NCBI GenBank assembly: GCA_001871115.1
Contig: MNUR01000008.1
Location: 20,080-84,079, forward strand
Source of the DNA: Elusimicrobia bacterium CG1_02_56_21
GTDB lineage: Bacteria > Elusimicrobiota > Elusimicrobia > Elusimicrobiales > UBA9959
Length of the DNA: 64,000 nucleotides
Direction of reading: 5' to 3'
Shown here one piece after another: positions 28,671 through 37,468 of this stretch. Both the position numbers and the translations under genes were made by a program. Every line of letters starts with the position of its first letter. Position 1 is the stretch's first letter. The notes beneath the pieces were generated by a model that was given only the letters and a program-made list of their open reading frames with translations, had not been told where the DNA came from and searched no databases.

Positions 28671-30374
28671 CTATGTTCTTTTTTTTCGGTCGTCCAAAGC
28701 GGCCCTGAGGCCGAGCAGAAGCACATCCGTAGTATAGGGCTTCTGTATCAGCGGACTTTCTGGTTTAATAAACTCGGTTTTTATGACGGCGGGATCGGTG
28801 CAGCCGGAAATATAAACCCGGGCTATACCCGGATTGGATACGGCTATGCGCTCGCAAAGGTCAAAACCGTTCATCCCGGGCAGCACTATATCGGCCAAGA
28901 CAAGGTCTATTTTCCCCTTCTCCCGCTCTTCGGCCATAAGCAGGGCTTCGCTGTCCGTAGCGGCCTCCAGCACCCTGTAACCATTATCCGCCAGGGTGCG
29001 GCGGGTTACCGCGCGCACCACATGGTCATCCTCTACAAGCAGCACAGTCTCGGTGCCTTTGCGCAAAGCAGTGAAAGAGCCGGTAGTTTCGAACTTTTCA
29101 ATATCGGACACGGACAGCGGAAGATAAATTGAAAAAGTAGTTCCGAGGCCGGGCTCGCTGTCTACCGATATATAACCGCTGCTCTGCTTTACTATCCCGT
29201 AGACAGTAGCCAAACCAAGCCCGGTTCCGGCCCCTGTCTGCTTTGTGGTAAAGAAAGGCTCAAAGATCTTGGCCCTGACCTCCGGGCTCATGCCTGTTCC
29301 ATTGTCGGCTACCGTGATGACGGCATATTTGCCCGGGACTATATCGGAGCCCAGCAGATAGTCCGAATACTCGCAGGGGAAAATACTTATTACAAGCTTC
29401 CCGCCGCCTGGCATTGCGTCGCGCGCGTTAACGGCCAGGTTAAGCAGAACCTGCTCTATCTGCCCGGGATCAACCAGCGCCGGCACCGGTGTGGGATGCT
29501 TCCGTATCACTATCTCTATATTCTCGTCTATAAGGCGGGCAAGCATCTTCTGTACCCCGGAGGCGATAGAATTAATATCCAGCACGCGGGGCTGCATCAG
29601 CTGCTTGCGGCTGAAAGCCAGCAGCTGGCGGGACAAACCCGCGGCCCGACCGCAAACCTTCTTTATCTCTCCGGCGTCGTCGGCGATCTGGCTGCCCTCC
29701 GGGGCGGCTTTCCTTATGAACTCGGCATAAGCCGAGAGCGAGGTTATTATATTGTTAAAGTCATGCGCCACCCCGCCGGCCAGCTGGCCGAGCGCTTCCA
29801 TTTTCTGAGACTGCCTCAACTGCAGCTCCAGCTTCTTTCTTTCGGTGACGTCGCGCGAAACTATTACCACACGCTGGGCCTTACCGCCGGGGTCGTTGAT
29901 AACATTGCCCATGGACTCTATGAACTGCACCGAACCGTCAGGCAGCAGAAAACGGTACTCGGCCCGCTCCCCTTTGCCGGTCTCCACCGTCCTTTTAAAG
30001 ATCTCCCTGACGCGCGCCTGGTCGTCCGGGTGTATTTCATTAAATGAATCCGTGCCTTTCAGCAGGACCGGGTCCCTGAGCTGGGAATAGGAAGGGCTAT
30101 TATAAAGGCGCCGGCCCTCCAGGTCCACTACCGCCACCATATCGGAGGTATTGTTCATGGCCAGCTCGGCCAGGGCGGCCATCTCGCAGCCGGAATCCTT
30201 GCCGCAGATCAGTTCTGGGGAGAACCTCAGGAAGGCCCCCGCCAGCACGGCAGAAAGAACCCCGGCCGCAGCCGCACCCGGGAAGCCGGTCAGGCCGGCC
30301 AGAATAAAAACCAGCGGGCAGGCTATAAGGGTAGATAAGAGGATAACCGAGAATGCCTTAAGGATTTTTGTCAT
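28671..30374 (-). CDS. PAS hybrid sensor histidine kinase with C-terminal REC
   Basis: A 567-residue membrane kinase. Two transmembrane helices occupy residues 8-50, a PAS domain about 65-180, and the DHp helix has the motif [11 protein letters not shown] with His204. The ATPase domain follows ([17 protein letters not shown]). A receiver domain starts near 440 ([11 protein letters not shown]), with its acceptor Asp in VLADIVLPG and a KP pair near the end. Such kinases use the fused REC for a phosphorelay or as internal control. No partner is adjacent. Confidence 0.92.
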   Translation of the reverse strand: MTKILKAFSVILLSTLIACPLVFILAGLTGFPGAAAAGVLSAVLAGAFLRFSPELICGKDSGCEMAALAELAMNNTSDMVAVVDLEGRRLYNSPSYSQLRDPVLLKGTDSFNEIHPDDQARVREIFKRTVETGKGERAEYRFLLPDGSVQFIESMGNVINDPGGKAQRVVIVSRDVTERKKLELQLRQSQKMEALGQLAGGVAHDFNNIITSLSAYAEFIRKAAPEGSQIADDAGEIKKVCGRAAGLSRQLLAFSRKQLMQPRVLDINSIASGVQKMLARLIDENIEIVIRKHPTPVPALVDPGQIEQVLLNLAVNARDAMPGGGKLVISIFPCEYSDYLLGSDIVPGKYAVITVADNGTGMSPEVRAKIFEPFFTTKQTGAGTGLGLATVYGIVKQSSGYISVDSEPGLGTTFSIYLPLSVSDIEKFETTGSFTALRKGTETVLLVEDDHVVRAVTRRTLADNGYRVLEAATDSEALLMAEEREKGKIDLVLADIVLPGMNGFDLCERIAVSNPGIARVYISGCTDPAVIKTEFIKPESPLIQKPYTTDVLLLGLRAALDDRKKRT

Positions 30375-30499
30375 ATTGATAGCTTTTATAGTTTAGTGCA
30401 GCGATCCCTTATTGTCAATATACCGTCCGATACATCAGCCCGGACAACTCTTGCCTTTCCGGGCCCAAAAATTGACATAATATACGAAGCGGAGGGTAT

Positions 30500-31576
30500 A
30501 TGATATCAATATTTTTAACTGTTTTCCTCGGACTAAGCCAGAGCGCGGGCGCCGATACTTTTATATTAAGAGACGGGGGTGTTATTGAAGGAGAGCTGAC
30601 CGGTGAACTGGACGGCGCCGCACTTATAAAGACCAAGTACGGTCCCCTGACCGTAAACAAAGAGGACATCAGGGAACAAAAGACGGAAACAGCCCCTGAG
30701 CCCGTCCCCGCGGCCGAGCCGGTAGAGCTTTCCAGCGCGCAACCGGCGGCTGTCACAACTTCCAGCGCGCCCGCGGCTGTAGAGGTTTCCACTACACAGC
30801 CGGAAGCCGCGGCACAACCTAAATTAACTTTCCAAACCGTCCTGCCCAGCACAATAACGCGCCAGCTGGTGTACCTGGAAAGCGGCATTGCCGTAGCCAC
30901 CGAAACCTACGACAATGAAGGCGCGCTTATCTCGGCCGAGGGCTTGATAAGCGACGGGACCTATACCGAATATTATCCCGAAGGCGGCCTTAAAACCGTC
31001 AAGACCATGCTGGGAGGCAAAGCCAACGGCACGCTGAAAGCTTTCTATCCCGGCGGCGCCCTGCAGATAGAAGCCTACTACCTGGCCGGCGGCAAAGAAG
31101 GCCCGCTTAAATATTTCACGCCTGACGGAAAGCCACTGATGGAAGCCTCCTACAGGAACGACATGCTTAACGGCTGGAAGAAAGAATACGGAGAGGACGG
31201 AACCATAACCGCGCAATCCTATTATATTGACGACCACCTGGCCGAGCCGCCTAAGCAGCAGGCCGTACCGGAACCGGAGAAAGAGCCGGAATCCATGGTT
31301 ACGGTCAAGTCTATTAGCCTGGCCCGGGGCGAACGCTTCACCTTCCGCCTCAACGGGAAATATATAGGCAAAGCCCACCTGGACAAAGACCTGAACATAA
31401 TCAGCCGCGGCGGAAAGATACCCGACGGAAATGTAAAGATGTTCACGAAAGACGGGAGAATAGAGAAAGAATTTGTTTTCAAGAATAACGCAATAAAAGC
31501 GCTGCGCGTTTACGAACCCGGCGGCCCGCTGAAAGCCGAATATTCCTATAAAGACGATATGGCGATAAAGAAGTAG
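30500..31576 (+). CDS. Exported MORN-like repeat protein
   Basis: A 358-residue protein with a signal peptide (about 1-19). Next comes a small beta domain (ILRDGGVIEGELTGEL…) and a Pro/Ala/Thr-rich linker. Several 23-25-residue repeats of the form G-x-Y-x-E-Y-x-x-x-G-x-L follow (about 140-245), the MORN_2/YwqK type. A further repeat-like section comes after residue 265. These repeats form beta-hairpin arrays on cell-surface proteins. Specific function unknown. A strong terminator follows. Confidence 0.75.
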   Translation: MISIFLTVFLGLSQSAGADTFILRDGGVIEGELTGELDGAALIKTKYGPLTVNKEDIREQKTETAPEPVPAAEPVELSSAQPAAVTTSSAPAAVEVSTTQPEAAAQPKLTFQTVLPSTITRQLVYLESGIAVATETYDNEGALISAEGLISDGTYTEYYPEGGLKTVKTMLGGKANGTLKAFYPGGALQIEAYYLAGGKEGPLKYFTPDGKPLMEASYRNDMLNGWKKEYGEDGTITAQSYYIDDHLAEPPKQQAVPEPEKEPESMVTVKSISLARGERFTFRLNGKYIGKAHLDKDLNIISRGGKIPDGNVKMFTKDGRIEKEFVFKNNAIKALRVYEPGGPLKAEYSYKDDMAIKK

Positions 31577-31612
31577 AGACCCAGGTACCGGAACACCGGC
31601 GCGGATACAGAT

Positions 31613-31644
31613 AAAAGGCCGTCCCCATAAGGGGACGGCCTTTT
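31613..31644. terminator. Terminator after the MORN-like gene
   Basis: Fourteen-base-pair stem AAAAGGCCGTCCCC/GGGGACGGCCTTTT with a four-base loop. It also stands just downstream of the tRNA gene on the other strand, so it may serve both. Confidence 0.88.
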
Positions 31645-31651
31645 AAAATAC

Positions 31652-31725
31652 TGGGCCCGGAAGGACTTGAACCTTCGACCCAACGATTATGAGTCGTTTG
31701 CTCTAACCAACTGAGCTACGGGCCC
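31652..31725 (-). tRNA. tRNA with CAU anticodon (Met or Ile2)
   Basis: A 74-base cloverleaf on the minus strand. The acceptor stem is GGGCCC(G)/(C)GGGCCC, the D-arm segment TAGCTCAGTTGGTTAGAGC, the anticodon loop CTCATAA and the T-arm GAAGGTTCAAGTCCTTC. The discriminator is A and CCA is not encoded. The anticodon CAU is shared by elongator tRNA-Met and by tRNA-Ile2 (modified by TilS). It is not the initiator type because the acceptor stem starts with a normal pair. I cannot separate Met from Ile2 by eye. Confidence 0.93.
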
Positions 31726-31830
31726 TAAAATCCGGTAATACTGGCTGAATAATCATTCTAGCAATTTAACCGCGGGCTTTCCATACCCCGCTATTCACCA
31801 GTCCGCAGGGGCGGCCCGGGCGGCAAAGAT

Positions 31831-32508
31831 TCAGAACTTTTTAACGGCCAGGCTGCCGGCGCCGCTTTTTACCTCTACCTTGAACGGAGCCGAGGAATCT
31901 TCGCCGAGTTCATTGGTCATGGTGCCGGCGCCGGACTTGAACTTTACCGCGACTTTGCTGCCTTCGGGGAAAGCCAGCGTGGTGCTGCCGGCCCCGTTCT
32001 TAATACGGGCGGAACCGCTGCCGGGATTTTTTGTCCAGGCCAGGTTCACGGCTCCCGCCCCTGATTTGACTTCAAGATCTTCCGAATAAATTTCGCCGTT
32101 TACCGTTCCCGCGCCGCTCTTAACGGAGATCGGCCCGGAAAGCCCGTGAAGCTGCACTTCCCCGGCTCCGGAAGAGATCGCCGCGCCGGCGGCGAAACCG
32201 GCTATACTCACCTTGCCCAGCCCGTTTTTAACCGCCAGGAGGGTCCTGGAAGGCGCGCTTATTTTAAAACCGTTCTTGCAGCTGCCGCCGAAGAAGAACC
32301 AGCTTTTCTTGGACTTGACCGTAAGCACAAGCCGGGATTTTTCTATCTTCATGGCCAGTTCCGTTTTCCCGGGTTTAAAATCCCCGGTGAGTTCAACCTT
32401 GATAGTGATGCCTTCTTCAGCCGCCAGGACGATATCGCCGCCGTCGGCATCCACTTCTATAACTTTAACTTCTTCGGCCCTGAAATCCCAATGTTGTGTG
32501 TTCTGCAT
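31831..32508 (-). CDS. DUF4097-like beta-repeat protein with SGAG repeats
   Basis: A 225-residue protein. After a ~90-residue N-terminal part come seven short repeats, each with a [KS][SN]G[AL]G turn at about residues 95, 113, 131, 149, 171, 192 and 215. This ~18-22-residue periodicity fits the putative adhesin/DUF4097 fold, a stacked beta solenoid. There is no signal peptide, so it may stay in the cytoplasm. Function unknown. Confidence 0.72.
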   Translation of the reverse strand: MQNTQHWDFRAEEVKVIEVDADGGDIVLAAEEGITIKVELTGDFKPGKTELAMKIEKSRLVLTVKSKKSWFFFGGSCKNGFKISAPSRTLLAVKNGLGKVSIAGFAAGAAISSGAGEVQLHGLSGPISVKSGAGTVNGEIYSEDLEVKSGAGAVNLAWTKNPGSGSARIKNGAGSTTLAFPEGSKVAVKFKSGAGTMTNELGEDSSAPFKVEVKSGAGSLAVKKF

Positions 32509-32604
32509 AGCCGGTTCCCCCTTGCACGCAGCGGCTGCGTTTCATATAACACAATAGCATAAAGCCGGTCTCTCCCCGCCTTATTACCGGCCGGCTGTGA
32601 TTTT

Positions 32605-33804
32605 TCAGTGTTGATGCGGCTCGCAGGCTTCCGTACCGAACAGGGGCTTCCCGTCGGCAAAAGGCGAGATAGAACGCAGGCGCTCTATTATGGGCGGAAA
32701 TTCCTTTATTATATAGTCCACTTCTTCCTGCGTATTGTAGACGCTGAGGGAGAAGCGTATAGAACCGTGCGCATAGGTCTGGGGCACGGCCATGGACATA
32801 AGCACATGCGAGGGCTCCAGGGAGCCCGAGGTGCACGCTGAACCGGAAGAGGCGCAGATGCCCTTCTCGCTTATCATAAGCAAAATGGACTCGCCTTCTA
32901 TATATTCAAAGCTGATATTGGTGGTATTGGGCAGGCGGAGCGCGCCACCGCCGTTCACGCGGGAATTGGGGATCTTCAGGAGGCCGGCTTCGAGGCGGTC
33001 GCGCAGTGCTTTTACGTAGGTGTTCTCTTTTTCGAGGTTGGCCGCGGCCAGTTCGGCGGCTTTACCTATGCCGGCGATATAAGGCACGTTCTCGGTGCCG
33101 GCGCGGCGGCCGTGCTCCTGGTGGCCGCCCATCAGGAAAGGGGCGAAGCGGGAGCCTTTGCGGACGTAGAGTACGCCTATGCCTTTGGGGGCGTGGAGTT
33201 TGTGGCCGGAAAGGGAGAGGTAATCTATCTTGGCGTCTTTGAGGTTTATGGGGAGTTTGCCCACGGCCTGTACGGCGTCGGTGTGGAACAGGGCGCCTTT
33301 GGCGTGGGTGATGCGGGCGGCTTCTTCCACGGGGCAGATGACGCCGGTCTCGTTATTGGCCCACATGATGGAGACCAGCAGGGTTTCGGGGGTGAGGGCG
33401 ACTTTGAGGTCTTCCAGGTTTATCTGGCCTGTGCTGTCCACGGGCAGATAGCTGATCCGGTAGCCCTGGGATTCGAGGAATTTGCAGACATTGAGGACGG
33501 CGGGGTGCTCGACCTTGGTGGTGATGATATGTTTCTTGTCGGGGAAGGCGCGCACGGCCGACCAGAGGGCGGTGGAATCGGACTCGGTTCCGCAGCTGGT
33601 GAAAATTATTTCCCCGGGCTCGGCGCCCAGGAGTTTGGCCACGCGCTCGCGGGCGAGGTCCAGGTATTTCTGGTTGGCGCCGCCGAAGAAGTGCATGCTG
33701 GACGGGTTGCCGTAGAGCTCATTAAAGAAGGGCTCCATCTCTTTGGCCACTTCGGGGGCCACGCGGCTGGTGGCATTATTGTCGAAATAATAGACTTTTT
33801 CCAT
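32605..33804 (-). CDS. nifS: NifS-type cysteine desulfurase
   Basis: A 399-residue PLP enzyme removing sulphur from cysteine for Fe-S cluster assembly. Hallmarks: YFDNNATSRVAPEV at the start, the PLP-lysine motif SLSGHKLHAPKG, and the active-site cysteine in SSGSACTSGSLEPSHVL (short-loop, NifS/IscS class). The ATG at 33804 has GGAGG eight bases upstream. nifU lies upstream on the same strand, separated by a 318-base structured element. The C-terminus ends in an unusual His-rich CEPHQH. Confidence 0.95.
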   Translation of the reverse strand: MEKVYYFDNNATSRVAPEVAKEMEPFFNELYGNPSSMHFFGGANQKYLDLARERVAKLLGAEPGEIIFTSCGTESDSTALWSAVRAFPDKKHIITTKVEHPAVLNVCKFLESQGYRISYLPVDSTGQINLEDLKVALTPETLLVSIMWANNETGVICPVEEAARITHAKGALFHTDAVQAVGKLPINLKDAKIDYLSLSGHKLHAPKGIGVLYVRKGSRFAPFLMGGHQEHGRRAGTENVPYIAGIGKAAELAAANLEKENTYVKALRDRLEAGLLKIPNSRVNGGGALRLPNTTNISFEYIEGESILLMISEKGICASSGSACTSGSLEPSHVLMSMAVPQTYAHGSIRFSLSVYNTQEEVDYIIKEFPPIIERLRSISPFADGKPLFGTEACEPHQH

Positions 33805-33864
33805 ATAGATATCCTCCACAGGGGAACTGCACCGCGAGGAGCCCAGTCGGGGCCTACCGCGCCG

Positions 33865-34113
33865 GGCGGAACGCAAAACGCGCTCGGCCACACCGTGGCC
33901 TCGCTCCGTGTTCGCCCGCCGGACTATGCAGCCGGCGGGCTCTCCGAGGGTTTTGCTAACCTGCCCGCCGCGGTCTCCCCTCCACTGCCTTAATATCAGT
34001 CCGAACATACGGACGGACGGGGCTTTGTTCCGAACGCCCTTGGGGAGGGGGCCCCGCTTCAGGGGGAACCGCGCAACGGTTCCCTGCAGTCCGGGCGGGC
34101 GGAATAAAGCCCC
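33865..34113. repeat. Structured intergenic element, copy 2 (between nifU and nifS)
   Basis: The 5' half (33865-33960) matches copy 1 at 21205-21300 with the same fold: GCAAAAC/GTTTTGC closing stem, GGCCAC/GTGGCC hairpin, and CCCGCCGG/CCGGCGGG where copy 1 has CCCGCCGC/GCGGCGGG. The 3' half has outer arms GGGGCTTTGTTCC (34019-34031) and GGAATAAAGCCCC (34101-34113), core GGGGGCCCCGC and hairpin GGGAACCG/CGGTTCCC, matching copy 3 at 5504-5615. It fills the whole nifU-nifS gap, which has no gene. Confidence 0.7.
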
Positions 34114-34122
34114 GGGCGACCC

Positions 34123-34956
34123 TTACTCCGCTTCTATCTCTATGGCGGGATCGACGCGCTCCCGCAGTTCTTTTTCTACTACGTTCTTGAGCGTGGCGCC
34201 GGAGGAGGCGCAGCCGTGGCACATGCCGAGGAAGCGGAGTTTTACTTTCTGGCCCTGTATGTCCACCAGTTCCATCCAGCCGCCGTCGGCTTTAAGCCTG
34301 GGATTTATCTCTTCGGCCAGGACTTTCTCTATTATCTTTATCTTCTCCACCACGGTCATTTTGTCGAATTTTTTGTGCTCGGCTTCGGCCCAGTAATCTT
34401 TAATTATTTTTTCTATCTCTCCGTGGCACTGCCTGCAGCCGCCGCCGGCTTTAGTGAAGTTGGTGACTTCTTCAATGGTATGGAGGTTATTGAGCTTTAT
34501 GGCTTTGCGGATTACGGATTCGGTGACGCTGAAACATTTGCAGACTATCTTTTCGGCCTGGCCGATGATGATCTTTTCGGCTTTGGCGCCGCGGTAGTTC
34601 TTTATTGCGGCCTCGAGGGCTTCCATGCCCATGACGGAGCAGTGCATTTTCTCTCCGGGCAGGCCGCCCAGGAAATCGGCGATCTGCTGGTTGGTGATCT
34701 TGGAGGCTTCCTCCAGGGTAAGGCCTTTCACCATCTCGGTGAGGGCCGAAGAGGAAGCGATAGCGCTGGCGCAGCCGAAGGTCTTGAATTTAGCGTCTAT
34801 GATCTTATCGGCGGCTTTGTCTATTTTAAGGGTAAGCTTGAGGGCGTCGCCGCAGACTATGCTGCCTATCTCGCCTACGCCGTCGGGGTTTTCTATTTCC
34901 CCCACGTTCTTTGGGTTTTTAAAATGTTCGAATACTTTATCGGTATAGTTCCACAT
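34123..34956 (-). CDS. nifU: NifU Fe-S cluster scaffold, three-domain form
   Basis: A 277-residue full-length NifU. The N-terminal IscU-like domain has its three cluster cysteines (IVCGDA, FGCASA, MHCSVM). The middle [2Fe-2S] domain has VCKC and GGGCRQC. The C-terminal Nfu domain has MCHGCASS. It assembles and delivers clusters with sulphur from NifS. ATG 34956 has GAGGA five bases upstream. The three-domain form is typical of nitrogen fixers but also serves general Fe-S assembly in anaerobes such as Epsilonproteobacteria; no nif structural genes are seen here. Confidence 0.95.
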   Translation of the reverse strand: MWNYTDKVFEHFKNPKNVGEIENPDGVGEIGSIVCGDALKLTLKIDKAADKIIDAKFKTFGCASAIASSSALTEMVKGLTLEEASKITNQQIADFLGGLPGEKMHCSVMGMEALEAAIKNYRGAKAEKIIIGQAEKIVCKCFSVTESVIRKAIKLNNLHTIEEVTNFTKAGGGCRQCHGEIEKIIKDYWAEAEHKKFDKMTVVEKIKIIEKVLAEEINPRLKADGGWMELVDIQGQKVKLRFLGMCHGCASSGATLKNVVEKELRERVDPAIEIEAE

Positions 34957-35059
34957 ATTTTTCCTCAGTTCGACGCTCTTTATGCGCTCCGGCAGGATTT
35001 GGCGCTTTGCAGGCCGCAGCTGCCTGTAACTATAGTCTATTAAATCCCACCCCGCAGGT

Positions 35060-36082
35060 TCAACCGGCCGGGGCGGCGCTTTTTTTACCCAGGAGACCCC
35101 TGGCCAGTTTAAGCGAATGATCAACCACGGACAGCGCGGCCTCCGGAGCGGTATAATAGCCGCTGGTGCGCGAGGTCTTCTGGCGCACCACTATAATATC
35201 CACTTCCCCGGACCTGCCGGGCTCATATTCTATCCCGGTCATACCCTTGCCCGTCAAAGAACCCAGAAGGCCGCCCAAAAATGTTGTTTCGGGCTGCGCG
35301 GCAAACTCCTCCCAGCCGCTAAGGAGCCCGGAACCGGCCTTGGCTATCAGTACGCAATAGAGATACGGGAAATCCTTACCCTGTACGCTGTTTATAGAAA
35401 GCTGCACCTGCAGTCCGTAGAATTCTTTGGGCGCGCCTACAAGCTTCACCATCAGCCTGGCATCCTCCGGTTCCTTGCCGCCTTTCGCCGTGGTTGCGAG
35501 CGCAAGGAGGGGCTGCACCTGTACGTCACTGGGCGCGTTCAGGGCCTTCATAACTTTTTGCAGCATGCCGATCTTTATTATCAGGCGGTCTTTCCTGAGG
35601 TAGCCCCTGGTACCGATGAACCACATAGGGAGCAGAACTACCGCCGCATCCAGCCCGAAAAATATCCAGTAGCCCGCGGGGAAGCGAAAGAAGCTGTCGG
35701 CAATATTGTAAGCCACGAAGCAGACAAAGCCGGCAGCTATGAACCCAAGCATCCCGCTTGTGCTGGTCCCGTCAAAAAAATCCTCGTCCCAGGCGCGCAG
35801 CTGCTCCGCCTTCATGGAGACTTTAGTGTAGGCGTCGGGAGTTACTTTCTCCCAGGACTCTTCGCCGGTTTTTTTGGGAGAGGCGTCATAGCCGGAATTT
35901 ACTCCGAGAACCAGGCCGGCCAGCAGCAGGGCGAAACCGGGCCAGAAGCCTATGGTCACCTGCATCCCCAGCCCCGCCGCCAGCAGCATAACCACCAGCG
36001 CCATGCGCTGCCTGTACGGCAGGCTCCTGGCTGCGAAGAATTTTATTTCCCCGTCTTTCTCCCGCGGCGGCAATACGCTCAT
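35060..36082 (-). CDS. Membrane protein of the radical SAM cassette
   Basis: A 340-residue protein I do not recognise. Two hydrophobic helices lie at about 27-62 and two more at about 108-155. A ~185-residue soluble C-terminal domain follows. The ATG at 36082 overlaps the stop of the radical SAM gene (ATGA) and has GGAGG five bases upstream, so the two are translationally coupled. By position it may be a partner, transporter component or membrane platform for the modified product; this is inference. Confidence 0.75.
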   Translation of the reverse strand: MSVLPPREKDGEIKFFAARSLPYRQRMALVVMLLAAGLGMQVTIGFWPGFALLLAGLVLGVNSGYDASPKKTGEESWEKVTPDAYTKVSMKAEQLRAWDEDFFDGTSTSGMLGFIAAGFVCFVAYNIADSFFRFPAGYWIFFGLDAAVVLLPMWFIGTRGYLRKDRLIIKIGMLQKVMKALNAPSDVQVQPLLALATTAKGGKEPEDARLMVKLVGAPKEFYGLQVQLSINSVQGKDFPYLYCVLIAKAGSGLLSGWEEFAAQPETTFLGGLLGSLTGKGMTGIEYEPGRSGEVDIIVVRQKTSRTSGYYTAPEAALSVVDHSLKLARGLLGKKSAAPAG

Positions 36083-37428
36083 TCTGTCCTCCCCTGCGCG
36101 GACGCCGCTTCCAGCAGTTCCGCATACCCTGTTTTCTCCCAATAAAGCGGGCAGCCCCCGTTGCAGACGGCCAGGTACTGGCAGGCGCGGCATTTTTCGT
36201 GGGCGAATTTTTTATCCCTGAACCAGGCGAAATCTTCGCGGGCCCAGAGTTTTTTAAAGTTTCCGCTCTCCCGCAGCAGGTTCCCCATCGGCTTCGGGTA
36301 GCTGGAACAGGGCAGCACGTCCCCGTTGGGGGCCACGCTCAGGAGGCCGTCGCAGGCGGCGCAGCCCTTATTTCCCAGCCCGCTGGTTATGGGGTTAAAG
36401 ATGCAGATAGGCGTAGGCGAATACCACATGAATTCAAGGCCCCGTTTTACGGCCATGTCCTTTACCCGCTCCACCAGCGGGCCGGCTTCGCTGTAAGAGA
36501 CAAAGGTCTCGTCGTAATTTTTACCGGCTGAGCCTACCGGCATAAGCAGGTTCATTGAAAATTTTTTAAGCCCGATGCTCTTTACCAGGTCCAATATGCC
36601 TTCCAACCGGTCCTTATTCAGGGCCGAAACCGTGGTATTGGTATGCACGCGGATGCCGGCCTTCATTATATTCTCTATGCCTTTAAGCGTGCGCTCAAAA
36701 GCGCCCGGGCAGCCGGCGATCTTGTCATGTTCCAAGGCATGCCCGGCCTCTATGCTCACCTGGGAGGAATCCAGGCCGGCTCCCGCAAGTTTTTTAACCG
36801 TTTCTTCCGTGGCCAGCGTCCCGTTGGTAATAAGGTTGGCCCACATCCCGAGCCCCTTGGCATGCGCCACCAGCTCCGGTATCTCGGGCCTGAGCAGCGG
36901 TTCCCCGCCCGTAAAACTCACGGATGGGACCTCCGCCTCTTCTTTTATAATGTTCAGTATTCTCTTCAGGTCTTCCGCGGGGAGGTCCGGGTGCTGCTCG
37001 TCCTTGCGGCAGCCGCAGGCGGCGTAACAGAAGCGGCAGGCCAGATTGCAGCGGTAGGTAAGCGCTATTTCGCTGAGCACCGGCAGGCTATTATGGCCCA
37101 GGGCGAATTCTTTGGTTTCCACGGCTTTGCGCTCTTCCCTCTCTTTATAGCAGCCTTTCAGCAGGGCCATGAGGTCGCGGAAAAAATAGTACATATCCAG
37201 GGAGACTCGCTCCCTTTGCGCCCCGGGGTATTTTTCCACGACGGAGACGGCGCTGCCGCCTTCAAAGAGGAATTTCAGGATCTTTACGCCCTGCGGGTTA
37301 AGCTTGTGGGTCTGATTCGGGATCTTTATGAGCAGCGAGTCGGCCTCGCGCACGCGCACATACGGCTTTATGCGCGCGGCATAGCCGTCTATCCAGTCCA
37401 CCCTCTTTACCCAATCCCTCTTATCCAT
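36079..37428 (-). CDS. PqqD-like/radical SAM/SPASM peptide-modifying enzyme
   Basis: A 449-residue enzyme. Residues ~28-95 look like a PqqD-type RiPP recognition element (SLLIKIPNQTHKLNPQG, then a helical stretch). The radical SAM core has CNLACRFC at 127-134, which binds the SAM-cleaving 4Fe-4S cluster, followed by SFTGGEPLL. The C-terminal SPASM domain has CAACDG, LPCSSYP and CRACQYLAVCNGGCP for auxiliary clusters. Enzymes of this build install thioether or other cross-links in ribosomal peptides. The gene upstream encodes a protein ending in Cys-His-x-Ala repeats, the obvious candidate substrate. Confidence 0.9.
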   Translation of the reverse strand: MDKRDWVKRVDWIDGYAARIKPYVRVREADSLLIKIPNQTHKLNPQGVKILKFLFEGGSAVSVVEKYPGAQRERVSLDMYYFFRDLMALLKGCYKEREERKAVETKEFALGHNSLPVLSEIALTYRCNLACRFCYAACGCRKDEQHPDLPAEDLKRILNIIKEEAEVPSVSFTGGEPLLRPEIPELVAHAKGLGMWANLITNGTLATEETVKKLAGAGLDSSQVSIEAGHALEHDKIAGCPGAFERTLKGIENIMKAGIRVHTNTTVSALNKDRLEGILDLVKSIGLKKFSMNLLMPVGSAGKNYDETFVSYSEAGPLVERVKDMAVKRGLEFMWYSPTPICIFNPITSGLGNKGCAACDGLLSVAPNGDVLPCSSYPKPMGNLLRESGNFKKLWAREDFAWFRDKKFAHEKCRACQYLAVCNGGCPLYWEKTGYAELLEAASAQGRTE

Positions 37429-37440
37429 TTCCTCTCTCTT

Positions 37441-37468
37441 GATCTTCGATTCCCGATTCCCGATAGTT
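37441..37468. repeat. Heptanucleotide repeat between cassette genes
   Basis: Four seven-base units in a row: GATCTTC, GATTCCC, GATTCCC, GATAGTT. The unit is the same GATTCCC/AATCGGG type found at 12.6 and 16.2 kb. It fills the gap between the repeat-tailed protein gene and the radical SAM gene. Confidence 0.6.

Noticed and set aside
34123..34956. NifU/NifS as evidence for nitrogen fixation
   Set aside because: No nifHDK or accessory nif genes are present. Three-domain NifU also serves general Fe-S assembly in anaerobes.
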